Notes: generated from the letters alone by a model not told the origin. DNA of 48,167 bases from an uncultured Clostridia bacterium (GCA_944381215.1 CALWKF010000001.1:129201-177367), one strand, 5' to 3'; positions 15,072-24,818 are shown, counted from the first letter of the stretch. Program-made: numbers and translations.

Positions 15072-15809
15072 ATGTATTTAATTATTAGATTAAATGCTAT
15101 GGACACATATACGAGTGAATGTTTTGGAATTTTAAAGGACGAGAGCGGGGAGGAGTACTATGTTGTGTTAAACAGAGACTACTCAAATCTAGAATTAGTC
15201 GAGCCTTTTTTCCGTTACCACAGTGATGAAGGGGACTACCTTTGCCTTGCCACTAGGTGCTTCGCCCTTAATAATAAAAAGCCTGACTGGGTGGTAAATG
15301 GCAGTAATCTTGGATACGACTTTATCGTAAATGATGAAAAGGTTCTCGAAGCCCTTTTTTCGCACTCGCAACTAGATGCTGATACCTTAAAGCGTGCTGT
15401 CGACATCCACAAGAAATTCGAGGTAAAGCCGTGGTATGAGGTTAAGACTGAGGGTGACGCCGATAATCTTACCAGCATCGCTCGGAACTTTCACGATGCA
15501 TATATATCGAGTATCAAGGTGGAGGGGGAATACACAATTTTTATCTTTGATACATCGTGGGAGTATTTTATTGCACTAAAATGCGACAGCGCGAATTTAT
15601 CGCACAATTTAAGGCTTGAAGACAAGACGATTTGGTTCGACGGTGAAATTACCTATAATGAAGATAAAATCTCGTTAAAAACAAATGAGGTGATCTTAGG
15701 TGAGGAGAATGGTAGTATAGAGTGTAAAAAAATGTATTGGCAACTAATTCCGCAACCAATTCCAAATGATGTCTGGGAGCAGATAAAAAAGTATGCCTTG
15801 GATGAATAA
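15072..15809 (+). CDS. Conserved-looking hypothetical protein, soluble
   Basis: 245 residues from ATG 15072, which has a perfect AAGGAGG six bases upstream; an in-frame ATG at 15024 lies on the -35 box and is not the start. No signal peptide or membrane segment; acidic and rich in aromatic residues (PDWVVNGSNLGYDF, WYEVKTEGD). The second half, from FHDAYISSIKVEGEYTIFIF to WFDGEITYNEDKI, looks like a beta-rich domain with a conserved FHDA-type opening seen in several uncharacterised Bacillota proteins. Function not recognised. It has its own promoter and terminator, so it is a single-gene unit between gpr and murI. Confidence 0.75.
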   Translation: MYLIIRLNAMDTYTSECFGILKDESGEEYYVVLNRDYSNLELVEPFFRYHSDEGDYLCLATRCFALNNKKPDWVVNGSNLGYDFIVNDEKVLEALFSHSQLDADTLKRAVDIHKKFEVKPWYEVKTEGDADNLTSIARNFHDAYISSIKVEGEYTIFIFDTSWEYFIALKCDSANLSHNLRLEDKTIWFDGEITYNEDKISLKTNEVILGEENGSIECKKMYWQLIPQPIPNDVWEQIKKYALDE

Positions 15810-15821
15810 GCAAAGCAAGAG

Positions 15822-15847
15822 TCAAAGTAAAACTTTGGCTTTTTTAT
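15822..15847 (+). terminator. Terminator of the hypothetical gene
   Basis: GTCAAAGT / ACTTTGGC with an AAA loop (one wobble), then TTTTTTATTTTTTTA. Confidence 0.7.
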
Positions 15848-15890
15848 TTTTTTATTGGCAAAGTGGGAAAACAAAACATACATTACTACT

Positions 15891-16664
15891 ATGAAAAGAA
15901 AGAAATCACCCATTTTAGTAATCGATAGTGGAATTGGTGGCCTGTCAATTTTGTATAAATTGGCCATTACAAATCCCAAAAACGATTACATATACTTTGC
16001 TGATTATAATGCATCTCCTTTTGGCCAAAAAAGTGCCACATTTTTGCGTAAACGCCTAATCGAAAACCTAAGAATTCTTGATAAAAAGTATCATCCGCAG
16101 GGGATAGTGCTTGCATGTAACACTGCTACCGCTGTTGGTGTCAGTGTCATTAGGCGTGTTTTTTATGATAAATTTGTAGTGGGCACTGAGCCTGCAGTCA
16201 TGCCCGCCATACACGACGGCAAGAAAAATATCGTAGTACTAGCAACACCGAACACAATTAAATATAGCAAGATTTTATCAAAAGTTGCCGAAAATACGAG
16301 TGTCAGCCTTACTTATTTGAGCCTACCAAACTTAGCCACACTGATTGAAGACAATATTGATGACCTTAATCTATTAAAACCGATTATTAAGTCCTACATA
16401 GCCCCGTACATTCACAGCGCAGATGCCGTTGTTTTAGGTTGTACACACTATATCTACATCCGCCCAATTTTAGCAAGTATTCTGCCTAGTGATGTAAAAA
16501 TTTATGACGGCAATTTAGGAGTCGCAAAACAAGTGATTAAAAAGGCGAATCGGGTGGGAGAAGGGCGCATAGACGTCATTACAAATATGCCTAGCCGTGG
16601 CGTAAACCTTGTTCGAGCGTGGGAAATGCTACTAAATAAGGGGGACGAATTATGTGCGGAATAG
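15891..16664 (+). CDS. murI: Glutamate racemase
   Basis: 257 residues; converts L- to D-glutamate for the peptidoglycan stem peptide. Seen: LVIDSGIGGLSI with the conserved Asp-Ser, YFADYNASPFGQKS, the first catalytic cysteine in VLACNTATAV, GTEPAVMPA, and the second in VVLGCTHYI. ATG 15891 is chosen because the protein then starts nine residues before the DSGIGG strand as in relatives; a TTG at 15855 in the same frame lies in the preceding terminator. No strong Shine-Dalgarno site is visible before 15891. The 3' end overlaps glmS by 13 bases, joining two cell wall precursor genes. Confidence 0.92.
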   Translation: MKRKKSPILVIDSGIGGLSILYKLAITNPKNDYIYFADYNASPFGQKSATFLRKRLIENLRILDKKYHPQGIVLACNTATAVGVSVIRRVFYDKFVVGTEPAVMPAIHDGKKNIVVLATPNTIKYSKILSKVAENTSVSLTYLSLPNLATLIEDNIDDLNLLKPIIKSYIAPYIHSADAVVLGCTHYIYIRPILASILPSDVKIYDGNLGVAKQVIKKANRVGEGRIDVITNMPSRGVNLVRAWEMLLNKGDELCAE

Positions 16665-18526
16665 TTGGTTATATTGGGTATTCGCTCGCGGTCCCGACAG
16701 TATTAAATTGCCTAACGGCCCTAGAATATCGCGGGTATGATTCGGCGGGCATTGCATATCTTGATGGCGGGAAATTGGAGATTGTAAAACGAGTTGGAAA
16801 ACTCGAAAATCTTTCGAATTATTTAAAGAATAAAATCATCCCTTCTTCGTGTGCAATCGGGCATACTCGGTGGGCAACCCATGGCGAGCCAAGTATGGAG
16901 AATGCACACCCGCACACTGACAAAAATAAACTCGTGGCAGTCGTCCATAATGGCATAATTGAAAACTATGTAGACCTTAAAAAAGCACTCGAAAAGAAGG
17001 GAATTTCATTTTACTCTGAGACGGATACCGAGGTCTTTGCAAAATTATTTAGCGAAAATTTATTTGCCAAGAATCCCGAGTTAAACGAGTACTATGCAAA
17101 GTACTATGCAATGCATAATACTATGCATAATACCTATAAAATCAGTAAAAAACGCATAATAAAAGCCCTAAAACATACAATTTCGATGTGTGAAGGTGCT
17201 TTTGCAGTTGCGATTGTAATTAAGGGGTATGAGGATACAATTTTCTTTGCGAAGCATAAAAGCCCGCTTATTTTAGGTAAGTGTCGGGATGCTTTTATGC
17301 TGGCTAGTGATATTCCTGCACTATTAGGTTATGCCGACAAGTTTTATACAGTCGGTGATGATGAACTCGGCTACATTGAGCCTGAAAAGGCCACCGTATT
17401 TGACTTGACTCTAAAACCTAAAAAAGTCAAATTTAAAAGTGTGTCAATTGAACCTGAACAAGTAATGCTGGGTAAATTTCACCACTTTATGGAAAAGGAA
17501 ATTGCAGAGGGCGCGGACAGTGTTTTAAACACCCTAAATCGACTCGAAAAAACAAAGGCATTAGAAAAAATTCCCGCTCAGATTTTTGAGGGCGACTTTA
17601 ATCTGCACATCACTGCGTGTGGCACTGCGTTGAATGCTGGACTCATTGCAAAATATATAATCGAAAATCAACTTCGCATTCCTGTCGACCTCGACTACGC
17701 TAGTGAATTTAGATATAAAAAACCACTTTTAAGTAATAAAAGCATCTGCCTATTTATTAGTCAAAGTGGAGAAACCGCTGACACAATTTCGTGCGCCGAA
17801 TTAGCAAAATCTATGGGCGCAACCTTGATTGCGATGACTAATGTGCCAGCCACCCGACTTGAAAGCATTTGCGACTACTTAATTCCCACTAGTGCGGGTC
17901 CAGAAATTGCTGTTGCCAGCACAAAGGCCTACCTTGCTCAGCTTTCTGCACTGTACGATTTTATCGTGTATGTTGCAAAAATAAGAGGGAATGCCTTGGA
18001 ATTTGATATTGATAGTGTAAAAAATGGCGTTATTAAGAATAATAGTGTAAATTACAAATTAGACTTAACCGAACTCGCGAATTTAATTAAAGATTACAGT
18101 AGTATTTACTTTATTGGTAGAGGCCTAGATTATTTTCTAGCAGTTGAGTCGGCACTAAAACTTAAAGAGGTTAGTTATATTCATTGTGAGGCCCTGCCAG
18201 CAGGCGAACTCAAACATGGTAGTCTAGCACTAATTAAACAAGATAGTATTGTAATTGCGCTTCTTACCCAAAGCGAGTTAATTGAAAAAATGTTAAACAA
18301 CATTCACGAAATCAATAGCCGTGGTGCAAAAATTATACTTTTTAGTCCCTTTGTCGAGTTAAAACAATTTGTTTATAAATTTATATCTATACCGAAGGTG
18401 GATGACTTGCTTGCTCCTTTCAGTATAATCAAGCCCTTACAAATTTTGGCATATGAAACGGCAATAGCGAAAAAGCTTGACCCAGATAAACCACGAAATC
18501 TCGCAAAATCTGTAACTGTGGAGTAA
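16652..18526 (+). CDS. glmS: Glutamine--fructose-6-phosphate aminotransferase (isomerizing)
   Basis: 624 residues. Makes glucosamine 6-phosphate from fructose 6-phosphate and glutamine, the entry to UDP-GlcNAc. N-terminal class II glutaminase domain with the catalytic Cys right after Met (MCGIVGYIG), GHTRWATHG, HNGIIENY and SETDTEVFA; two SIS sugar-isomerase domains with CGTALNAG, SQSGETADT and SAGPEIAVASTKAY; the C-terminus ends DKPRNLAKSVTVE as expected. About 20 residues longer than usual because of an in-frame insertion near residues 146-161 (YYAKYYAMHNTMHNT), encoded by tandem 12-base duplications. Starts inside murI behind GGGGGA. No glmS ribozyme can be present, since the upstream DNA is murI coding sequence. 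Confidence 0.97.
   Translation: MCGIVGYIGYSLAVPTVLNCLTALEYRGYDSAGIAYLDGGKLEIVKRVGKLENLSNYLKNKIIPSSCAIGHTRWATHGEPSMENAHPHTDKNKLVAVVHNGIIENYVDLKKALEKKGISFYSETDTEVFAKLFSENLFAKNPELNEYYAKYYAMHNTMHNTYKISKKRIIKALKHTISMCEGAFAVAIVIKGYEDTIFFAKHKSPLILGKCRDAFMLASDIPALLGYADKFYTVGDDELGYIEPEKATVFDLTLKPKKVKFKSVSIEPEQVMLGKFHHFMEKEIAEGADSVLNTLNRLEKTKALEKIPAQIFEGDFNLHITACGTALNAGLIAKYIIENQLRIPVDLDYASEFRYKKPLLSNKSICLFISQSGETADTISCAELAKSMGATLIAMTNVPATRLESICDYLIPTSAGPEIAVASTKAYLAQLSALYDFIVYVAKIRGNALEFDIDSVKNGVIKNNSVNYKLDLTELANLIKDYSSIYFIGRGLDYFLAVESALKLKEVSYIHCEALPAGELKHGSLALIKQDSIVIALLTQSELIEKMLNNIHEINSRGAKIILFSPFVELKQFVYKFISIPKVDDLLAPFSIIKPLQILAYETAIAKKLDPDKPRNLAKSVTVE
17088..17135 (+). repeat. Two adjacent 12-base tandem duplications inside glmS
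   Basis: AGTACTATGCAA twice (17088-17111, perfect), then TGCATAATACTA and TGCATAATACCT (17112-17135, two mismatches). They keep frame and encode KYYA/MHNT-type four-residue repeats in the glutaminase domain. Confidence 0.85.
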
Positions 18527-18610
18527 ATCAGTTGTTTTCGACATTAAACAACCAAGTTTTCCAAATTTTGTGGCTACAATTTTGACATACATAATATTAT
18601 ATGTAATATT

Positions 18611-18635
18611 AAGCAACAAAAATGTTGCTTTTTTT
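18611..18635 (+). terminator. Terminator of murI-glmS
   Basis: AAGCAACA, AAAA loop, TGTTGCTT, TTTTT. A second hairpin GTTGTTT/AAACAAC (18531-18552) lies right after the glmS stop but has no T-run. Confidence 0.8.
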
Positions 18636-18653
18636 GTTAAGTTAGGGTATAAT
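18625..18653 (+). promoter_or_regulatory. lon promoter, overlapping the glmS terminator
   Basis: TTGCTT (18625-18630), 17-base spacer, TATAAT (18648-18653). The -35 box is the 3' arm of the preceding terminator hairpin. Confidence 0.7.
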
Positions 18654-18694
18654 TAAATACTAAATTTGACTTTTTATTTTTAGGAGAGAACAAT

Positions 18695-21121
18695 ATGCAA
18701 GATACCGAACAAAAGAATGAAAACAATATTATCAACTTACCAATTGACACGGTTGCAAAGGATGCTGTTACCACAAAGAAGTATCACGCAATCTACCTAT
18801 CTAACATCGTGGCTATTCCTAGAATCAGTCTAACTTGTGATATTAATAACGAGCAGGATGTCGAGAGTATTACTCAGGCACTTGACAAGAACGAGCCGAT
18901 TGTTGTGCTGGCAAGCCTTAAATATAGTGAGGCCCCAGAGATTGAGGACTATCTAGATGTCGCTTGTATCGCTGTTATAAATCGCGTAACTCCACAACCT
19001 AACGGGTTGCGTGCAATTCTTACAGGGCAGGAGCGTGTCGAGGTTGCTAGTATAAGTAGTGAAAACGGCCTTATGGCAACAGTTAAACCACTACCTGATA
19101 TCAATAGCGACACAATTCGTGCCTACCAGTTTGTCGAGGAAATTAGACAAAAGATTAGGAGCCTTTCGGCAGAGAGGATGTTTGGGCCATTGCAAACTGC
19201 AATAATGGAAGATGAGATTTCTCCCGCTAATTTCTCGGAATTGTTATTCCACTTTTTAGTAAAGCAGGATAAAGAGACAATGTGCGTCTACCTTGCTGAG
19301 TCAAACGTGGAAAAACGTTTGGCACTCGTTTCAAGGCTTCTCGACATTTATATAACCAATATGCGCACGCGAAAGGAGATTGAAGATAAAGTTAATGAGA
19401 ATCTAACTAAGACTCAAAAGGAAATTTTCTTGCGTGAGCAGTTGCACGTAATAAATGAGGAGTTGAATGGGGAAGTCGACGAGGTTGAGGACCTGACAAA
19501 TAAGGTTAAGGCCCTAGGCATGCCGAAAGATTCCGAGGAAAAGGTGTTAAAAGAAGTAAACCGTCTAGGTAAACTCCCGTTTGGCTCGCCCGAGATTGGC
19601 TATATTAGGAATTTTATCGACACAGTAATCGAACTGCCATGGACAAAGAAGACTAAGGACAACATCGACATAAAAAAGGCCCGCGAAGTGCTGAATGCCG
19701 ACCACTACGCACTAGACGACGTAAAGGAACGCATACTAGAAACTTTGGCTGTCGTAAAACTCACGGGCAAGGTCAACGCGCAAATTATCTGTCTAGTTGG
19801 CCCTCCAGGTGTGGGTAAGACTTCTATTGCAAAGTCGATTGCGAGAGCTATGGGGCGCGAGTTTGTGCAAGTCAGTCTCGGCGGTGTAAGTGATGAGAGC
19901 GTTATTCGTGGCCATCGCAGAACATATGTGGGTGCTATGTGTGGTAGAATTTTGGCTGGTATGAAGCAGGCTGGCACCATAAACCCAGTTTTCTTGCTCG
20001 ACGAAATTGACAAGCTTACCCGTGATGCTCGTGGCGACCCTGCTAGTGCGCTATTAGAAGTGCTGGACCCCGCGCAAAACGACCACTTTAAGGATAACTT
20101 CCTCGAAATTCCGTATGATTTGAGCCAGGTTATGTTTATTTTGACTGCAAACTATTTGGAGGGTATCCCTGAGCCACTTCGCGACCGTATGGAAATTATT
20201 TCGCTTCGTAGTTACACCGAGATTGAAAAATTGCACATCGCTAAAAATTACCTTATTCCAAAGCAGGAAAAGCTTGCGGGAATTCCAGCGGGTACCGTTA
20301 AACTTGATGACAGCCTGTTGCGTCAAATTATAAACGAATACACATTTGAAGGCGGTGTGCGCTCACTCGAACGCAAAATTGCCGAAATTTGCCGTAAATA
20401 CGCTAGCTTTATTGTGTCTGGCGAAAAATTTAAAGACATTAGCAAGGACAACATCGTCGACTACTTGGGGCACGAGCGTATACGCGACCTCGATGTCTAC
20501 AAAGGCGGAAATGTTGGCGAAGTGGTCGGGCTGTCGGTTGTTGGCAATGTTACCGGTGGGCTACTTTTAATCGAGTCTGCACTGAGTGTGGGGAAGGGCG
20601 AATTGCTCCTCACTGGACAACCTGGCAAAATGATGTTAGAGTCTTCAAAAATTGCGCACTCGTTAATTAAGAGCCATGCTGAATCTTGGGGAATTCCGAT
20701 TAAGAAGATTACGGAAAACGACATTCACCTGTCCATTCCAAATAAGAGCGGTGTTGAGGGCCCAAGTGCTGGTATAGCCATGACTACTGCTATGGTGTCG
20801 ACGCTTACAGGTATTCCCGTTAAAAAGGGCCTTGCCATGACGGGCGAAATAAGCCTTAGCGGACGCGTGTTCCCAGTCGGCGGTATCCGTGATAAACTCA
20901 TGGCTGCTGAGCGTGGCGGAATCAAAGAGTGCATCATTCCAAAGGATAACGAGGAGGACCTGTGGGAGATTCCTGCGGAGGTCAAGGACAACTTGAAAAT
21001 TCATATGGTTGCCAACATCGACGAGGTGTTGAAAATCGCCTTAGTTAAACCTCTAACGCCTGCAAAGTCTACCACAAAGCAAAAGAGTAAGCAGTCCATC
21101 AAAAAGGATGAGAGTAAATGA
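18695..21121 (+). CDS. lon: ATP-dependent Lon protease
   Basis: 808 residues, typical of LonA. Unfolds and degrades damaged and regulatory proteins in the cytoplasm. N-terminal substrate-binding domain with long helices to about residue 310; AAA+ module with Walker A GPPGVGKTS near 368, GHRRTYVGA, and Walker B FLLDEIDKL near 432; C-terminal protease domain with catalytic Ser in GVEGPSAGIAM near 690 and Lys in RDKLMAAERGG near 733. A Lys/Ser-rich tail of about 20 residues ends the protein. GGAGAG precedes ATG. The upstream spacer has a sigma-A promoter but no clear HrcA or CtsR operator. The TGA overlaps the engB start, the common lon-engB coupling. Confidence 0.98.
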   Translation: MQDTEQKNENNIINLPIDTVAKDAVTTKKYHAIYLSNIVAIPRISLTCDINNEQDVESITQALDKNEPIVVLASLKYSEAPEIEDYLDVACIAVINRVTPQPNGLRAILTGQERVEVASISSENGLMATVKPLPDINSDTIRAYQFVEEIRQKIRSLSAERMFGPLQTAIMEDEISPANFSELLFHFLVKQDKETMCVYLAESNVEKRLALVSRLLDIYITNMRTRKEIEDKVNENLTKTQKEIFLREQLHVINEELNGEVDEVEDLTNKVKALGMPKDSEEKVLKEVNRLGKLPFGSPEIGYIRNFIDTVIELPWTKKTKDNIDIKKAREVLNADHYALDDVKERILETLAVVKLTGKVNAQIICLVGPPGVGKTSIAKSIARAMGREFVQVSLGGVSDESVIRGHRRTYVGAMCGRILAGMKQAGTINPVFLLDEIDKLTRDARGDPASALLEVLDPAQNDHFKDNFLEIPYDLSQVMFILTANYLEGIPEPLRDRMEIISLRSYTEIEKLHIAKNYLIPKQEKLAGIPAGTVKLDDSLLRQIINEYTFEGGVRSLERKIAEICRKYASFIVSGEKFKDISKDNIVDYLGHERIRDLDVYKGGNVGEVVGLSVVGNVTGGLLLIESALSVGKGELLLTGQPGKMMLESSKIAHSLIKSHAESWGIPIKKITENDIHLSIPNKSGVEGPSAGIAMTTAMVSTLTGIPVKKGLAMTGEISLSGRVFPVGGIRDKLMAAERGGIKECIIPKDNEEDLWEIPAEVKDNLKIHMVANIDEVLKIALVKPLTPAKSTTKQKSKQSIKKDESK

Positions 21122-21702
21122 TAATTAAGTCCGCAGAGTTTGTAACTAGCGTCGCCAGCCAGCAAAAGCTACAAGATTTTGGCTTGCCTGAGTTTGCTTT
21201 TGTTGGGCGCAGTAATGTGGGTAAGTCTAGCCTAATCAACGCGCTTACTAACAGAAAAAAATTGGCAAAGGCCAGTAGCACACCAGGGCGCACTCGACTA
21301 ATCAATTTTTTTAGGATAAATAACGCCTTTATGTTTGTCGACCTGCCAGGCTACGGCTACGCGCTCGCTAGTAAGGCAGAGCAGAGTCAGTGGCAGGGGC
21401 TAATCGGCACATATTTAGAGTATAGCACGTCTCTTCGGCGCGTGTTCGTGTTAGTTGATATCAGGCACGAGCCTAGTGAAAAGGACAAGCAAATGCTCGA
21501 ATACTTATATTACTATAATCAGCCTTTCAGTGTAATTGCCACAAAGGCCGACAAGATTGCCCGCGGGCAAATAGATAAACATCTTACAATAATTGCAAAC
21601 ACCTTGGGAATTGGCAAGGATAATATCATCCCAGCCAGCGCAGAAACTGGGTACGGACTCGATAAAATTCGAGATTTAATTGAAAATTTAGTACAAGGAT
21701 AG
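21118..21702 (+). CDS. engB: Ribosome biogenesis GTP-binding protein EngB (YsxC/YihA)
   Basis: 194 residues; essential GTPase of 50S subunit assembly. G1 GRSNVGKSSLINAL near residues 37-50, G2 region TPGRTRLINFF, G3 DLPGYGYA, G4 ATKADKI, G5 ASAETGYG, all in the EngB order. Starts within the lon stop (ATGA overlap) with AAGGATGAG as ribosome binding site inside lon. Part of the lon-engB-recD2-comFC operon. Confidence 0.96.
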   Translation: MIIKSAEFVTSVASQQKLQDFGLPEFAFVGRSNVGKSSLINALTNRKKLAKASSTPGRTRLINFFRINNAFMFVDLPGYGYALASKAEQSQWQGLIGTYLEYSTSLRRVFVLVDIRHEPSEKDKQMLEYLYYYNQPFSVIATKADKIARGQIDKHLTIIANTLGIGKDNIIPASAETGYGLDKIRDLIENLVQG

Positions 21703-21705
21703 AAA

Positions 21706-23955
21706 ATGACATTAAATGGAGTAGTCGAAAGTATAGTTTTTCAAAACAAAGAGAACGGCTTTACTGTCGCTCGAATTTCCTCTAATAAAGAATTAATTAC
21801 TATTGTTGGTAAATTGTCGAAATTATACCAAGGTCAAGAGATTCATGCAGTAGGGAATTTTGTCAAAGATGCTCGTTTTGGCGAACAGTTTAAAGTGGAT
21901 AGTTATACACTTAGTGAACCAAAGACTACTGACGGAATTATTAGATTTCTATCTAGCGGACTAATAAAGGGTATCGGCCCGATAACTGCTAAAAATATTG
22001 TAGATAAGTTTGGTGAGGAAACTCTCGATGTAATCGAACTTAGCCCTCTAAAACTTGCCGAAGTGCATGGTGTAACACTAAAAAAGGCCGCAGAAATCGG
22101 CGTCGCTTTTATGGAAATAAAGAAAATGCAAGATGTCGTGATGTTCTTGCAAAACTACAATATTACGACAAAAATGGCAATAAAAATTTTTAACCGATAT
22201 GGCGATAACGCACGCGAAATTGTACAGCAAAACCCCTATAAATTAGTCGAAGATATGTCGCGAGTTGGTTTTAAAACTGCCGATAAAATCGCCCTTAATG
22301 TTGGAATTGCTCCCGATAGTGAGTTTAGACTGCGTGCTGGGCTCGTGCACATTCTAAACGAAACTAGTGAGCACGACGGCAATACGTACCTGCCTTTTGA
22401 GGATGTGCTAGTAAGTTTAAGTAGGCTCTTAAATTTCGATGTTACAGAAAGGCTTGAGGAATTGGAGCATGTCATTGACCAATTAGTCTTAGAAAGCATA
22501 GTTAAACGCTGTCGGTTCAACGATGTTGACTGCCTAATGCTCGTCAAGTACTACAACACCGAGTTAAAGGTCGCAACTAAATTGTTTATTTTAAACGAAG
22601 GCATTGATAAATTGAGTATCGACGTGTCGGGGCAAATTAAGGAATTCGAAATGTTTAATAAAATCGAATTTCACGACGACCAGAAGAAAGCCATAGACCT
22701 AGCTGTAAACAATGGCGTCTGCGTAATCACTGGCGGACCAGGTACTGGTAAAACAACTATTATAAAGTGTATCTTGCGCATTTTAAAAGGCTGTTGTGGT
22801 AGAATTGCACTTCTCGCACCTACGGGACGTGCCGCAAAACGAATGAGCGAGAGTTGTAACGAAGAGGCCAGCACTATTCACCGCGCGCTGATGATTGACT
22901 ATTCAGGGGGCGAAACAAAAGAGGACACCGCGACTTTCTTTTTTAATGAAACGAACAAGTTTCCTTACGATGCAGTAATCGTGGACGAAGTGTCAATGGT
23001 CGATGTAAACCTAATGCTCTCACTGCTATCCGCACTAAAGGCTGGCACGCGCTTAATTTTAGTCGGCGATAAAAACCAGCTACCTAGCGTGGGAGCGGGG
23101 AATGTGCTTTCGGACATTATTAGTTCTAATACAATCGCTTGCGCGCAACTTTCCCATATTTATAGGCAGAGCGAGGAAAGCTTAATTATTACCAACGCGC
23201 ACGCAATAAATGATGGTAATATGCCGATAATCGACAACAAAAGTCGCGACTTTTTCTTTGAGAAACGCGAGGATGTAAGCGACATTGCCAAAACCATACT
23301 CAATATGGTTAGCACCAGAATCCCCAAGTTTTTAAACATCAACCCGCTAAAAATTCAAGTGCTCGCTCCAATGCGTGTTGGGGTGTGCGGAATCGATAAC
23401 TTAAACGCGCTTATTCAGGACCGCCTAAATCCCGCCGAAAAAGGAAAAAAGGAGTATAGGCTCGAGCACTACGTTTTTAGAATTGGCGACAAGGTGATGC
23501 AGACTTCGAATAACTACACGCAAATGTGGAAGCGTCCTAGGGAAAACGGTAGTTGGGAACTAGGCGAGGCAGTGTTTAACGGCGATATCGGCCTTGTAAC
23601 TGATATAAACGAAGAAACTGACAGTTTAGAGGTAACCTTTGAGGACGGCAGAATCGCCGACTACACTCGCGAGGATGCAAAGCAGATGATGTTAAGTTAC
23701 GCGATCACTATTCACAAGAGCCAGGGGAGTGAGTTTGATGTTGTCATCATCCCCGTAATTGCGGGTGCCAGCAGTATTTTGACCCGAAATCTACTCTATA
23801 CCGCCGTAACTCGTGCTAAAAAAATGGTGGTTTTAGTGGGTACAAAGAAAAACTTACATATGATGATTAGCAATAACTATACCGCAAAGCGATATAGTGC
23901 TCTCGGCATCTTTTTACAAAAACAATCTAAGAATCTAGGAGATTTAATTAAATGA
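21706..23955 (+). CDS. recD2: RecD2-type ATP-dependent DNA helicase
   Basis: 749 residues; a 5'-3' superfamily 1B helicase acting without RecBC in Bacillota, linked to repair and replication fork progress. N-terminal OB-like strand (LNGVVESIVFQNKENGFTVA) and helix-hairpin-helix units (KGIGPITAKNIVDKFG; VHGVTLKKAAEIG); motor domain with Walker A GGPGTGKTTIIK near 343, APTGRAAKRM, DEVSMVD and GDKNQLPSVG; C-terminal UvrD-like part with AITIHKSQGSEFD and YTAVTRAKK. Three-base gap after engB with AAGGATAG before ATG; ATGA overlap with comFC. Confidence 0.94.
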   Translation: MTLNGVVESIVFQNKENGFTVARISSNKELITIVGKLSKLYQGQEIHAVGNFVKDARFGEQFKVDSYTLSEPKTTDGIIRFLSSGLIKGIGPITAKNIVDKFGEETLDVIELSPLKLAEVHGVTLKKAAEIGVAFMEIKKMQDVVMFLQNYNITTKMAIKIFNRYGDNAREIVQQNPYKLVEDMSRVGFKTADKIALNVGIAPDSEFRLRAGLVHILNETSEHDGNTYLPFEDVLVSLSRLLNFDVTERLEELEHVIDQLVLESIVKRCRFNDVDCLMLVKYYNTELKVATKLFILNEGIDKLSIDVSGQIKEFEMFNKIEFHDDQKKAIDLAVNNGVCVITGGPGTGKTTIIKCILRILKGCCGRIALLAPTGRAAKRMSESCNEEASTIHRALMIDYSGGETKEDTATFFFNETNKFPYDAVIVDEVSMVDVNLMLSLLSALKAGTRLILVGDKNQLPSVGAGNVLSDIISSNTIACAQLSHIYRQSEESLIITNAHAINDGNMPIIDNKSRDFFFEKREDVSDIAKTILNMVSTRIPKFLNINPLKIQVLAPMRVGVCGIDNLNALIQDRLNPAEKGKKEYRLEHYVFRIGDKVMQTSNNYTQMWKRPRENGSWELGEAVFNGDIGLVTDINEETDSLEVTFEDGRIADYTREDAKQMMLSYAITIHKSQGSEFDVVIIPVIAGASSILTRNLLYTAVTRAKKMVVLVGTKKNLHMMISNNYTAKRYSALGIFLQKQSKNLGDLIK

Positions 23956-24818
23956 GTACAGAAAAAACAGATACAATTAATACTACGCGGAAAAATTCAA
24001 AAAGTACTTCAAAATCAAAACGCAATGTCTTCGGCGAATGCGCTAATATGTTTGTAAAACTTTATCACAAGGCCTGCTCGGTTCTTTTCCCAGCAAACAT
24101 AAAGTGTTTGATTTGTGGCGACGACTTACCGCAAAAGCAGGACATCGAGATTTGCGAAAAATGCAGATGTAAGTTACACGACATTGCAGAGAGCGAATGC
24201 TGTATGCGTTGTGGTGCACCAATTTCAGGACAAGGAAGTTTTTGCTTAAATTGTCAAAATTACAACGTCGAATTCGATGTTGCTAGGAGCGTTTTTGTAT
24301 ACGACGGCGAGATAAAGCACTTGATTGCTGGCCTAAAATATAATAACAAGCCGTACCTTTCGCGTACATTGTCGCACTTCATGGCGCAGAAATATCGCGA
24401 ACTTAATTGGCAGGCGGACTTGATTATTCCAGTGCCATTAAGTGATGCGCGCAAAAAGTGGCGTGGGTACAATCAGGCACAGTTGCTAGCCGAGGGCGTT
24501 AGCGAAATTTTAAATATTCCTATCAATACCGAAACCTTGGTAAAAATAAAAGATACAGAGACTCAGGCAAGCCTTGGCCTTGCTGAGAGGCGTACTAATT
24601 TGGAGTCGTGTTTTAAGGTGCTAGATAAATATGCGGTTCGTGGCAAAAAGATACTGCTAATCGACGATGTCATGACTACGGGCTCAACCGCTAATGCATG
24701 TACTCACGAGTTAAAAAGGGCACATGCAGGTAGGGTTATGGTGCTGTCAATCGCACACGGAAAGCAAGATATTCCTACGCAAAGTAGCCTCGAGAGTATA
24801 AAAAATTTGATTAATTAA
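23952..24818 (+). CDS. comFC: ComF family phosphoribosyltransferase-like protein
   Basis: 288 residues. Two zinc-finger-like cysteine pairs at the N-terminal side (CLICGDD with CEKC; CCMRCGAP with CLNC), then a PRTase fold with VPLSDARKKWRGYNQAQLLA and the PRPP-binding loop LLIDDVMTTGSTANAC near 237. ComFC supports DNA uptake and fork repair in relatives. The first about 35 residues (Thr-, Asn-, Lys- and Ser-rich) are an extension beyond the usual start. It overlaps the recD2 stop by four bases. comFA is not adjacent, so a role in transformation is only inferred. Confidence 0.9.
   Translation: MSTEKTDTINTTRKNSKSTSKSKRNVFGECANMFVKLYHKACSVLFPANIKCLICGDDLPQKQDIEICEKCRCKLHDIAESECCMRCGAPISGQGSFCLNCQNYNVEFDVARSVFVYDGEIKHLIAGLKYNNKPYLSRTLSHFMAQKYRELNWQADLIIPVPLSDARKKWRGYNQAQLLAEGVSEILNIPINTETLVKIKDTETQASLGLAERRTNLESCFKVLDKYAVRGKKILLIDDVMTTGSTANACTHELKRAHAGRVMVLSIAHGKQDIPTQSSLESIKNLIN

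Noticed and set aside
16560..16652. glmS ribozyme leader
   Set aside because: The sequence before glmS is murI coding DNA and glmS overlaps murI; no room for the ribozyme.
18582..18609. TTGACA with TAATAT downstream as a second lon promoter
   Set aside because: The transcript would begin inside the glmS terminator hairpin and its T-run; the promoter at 18625-18653 fits better.
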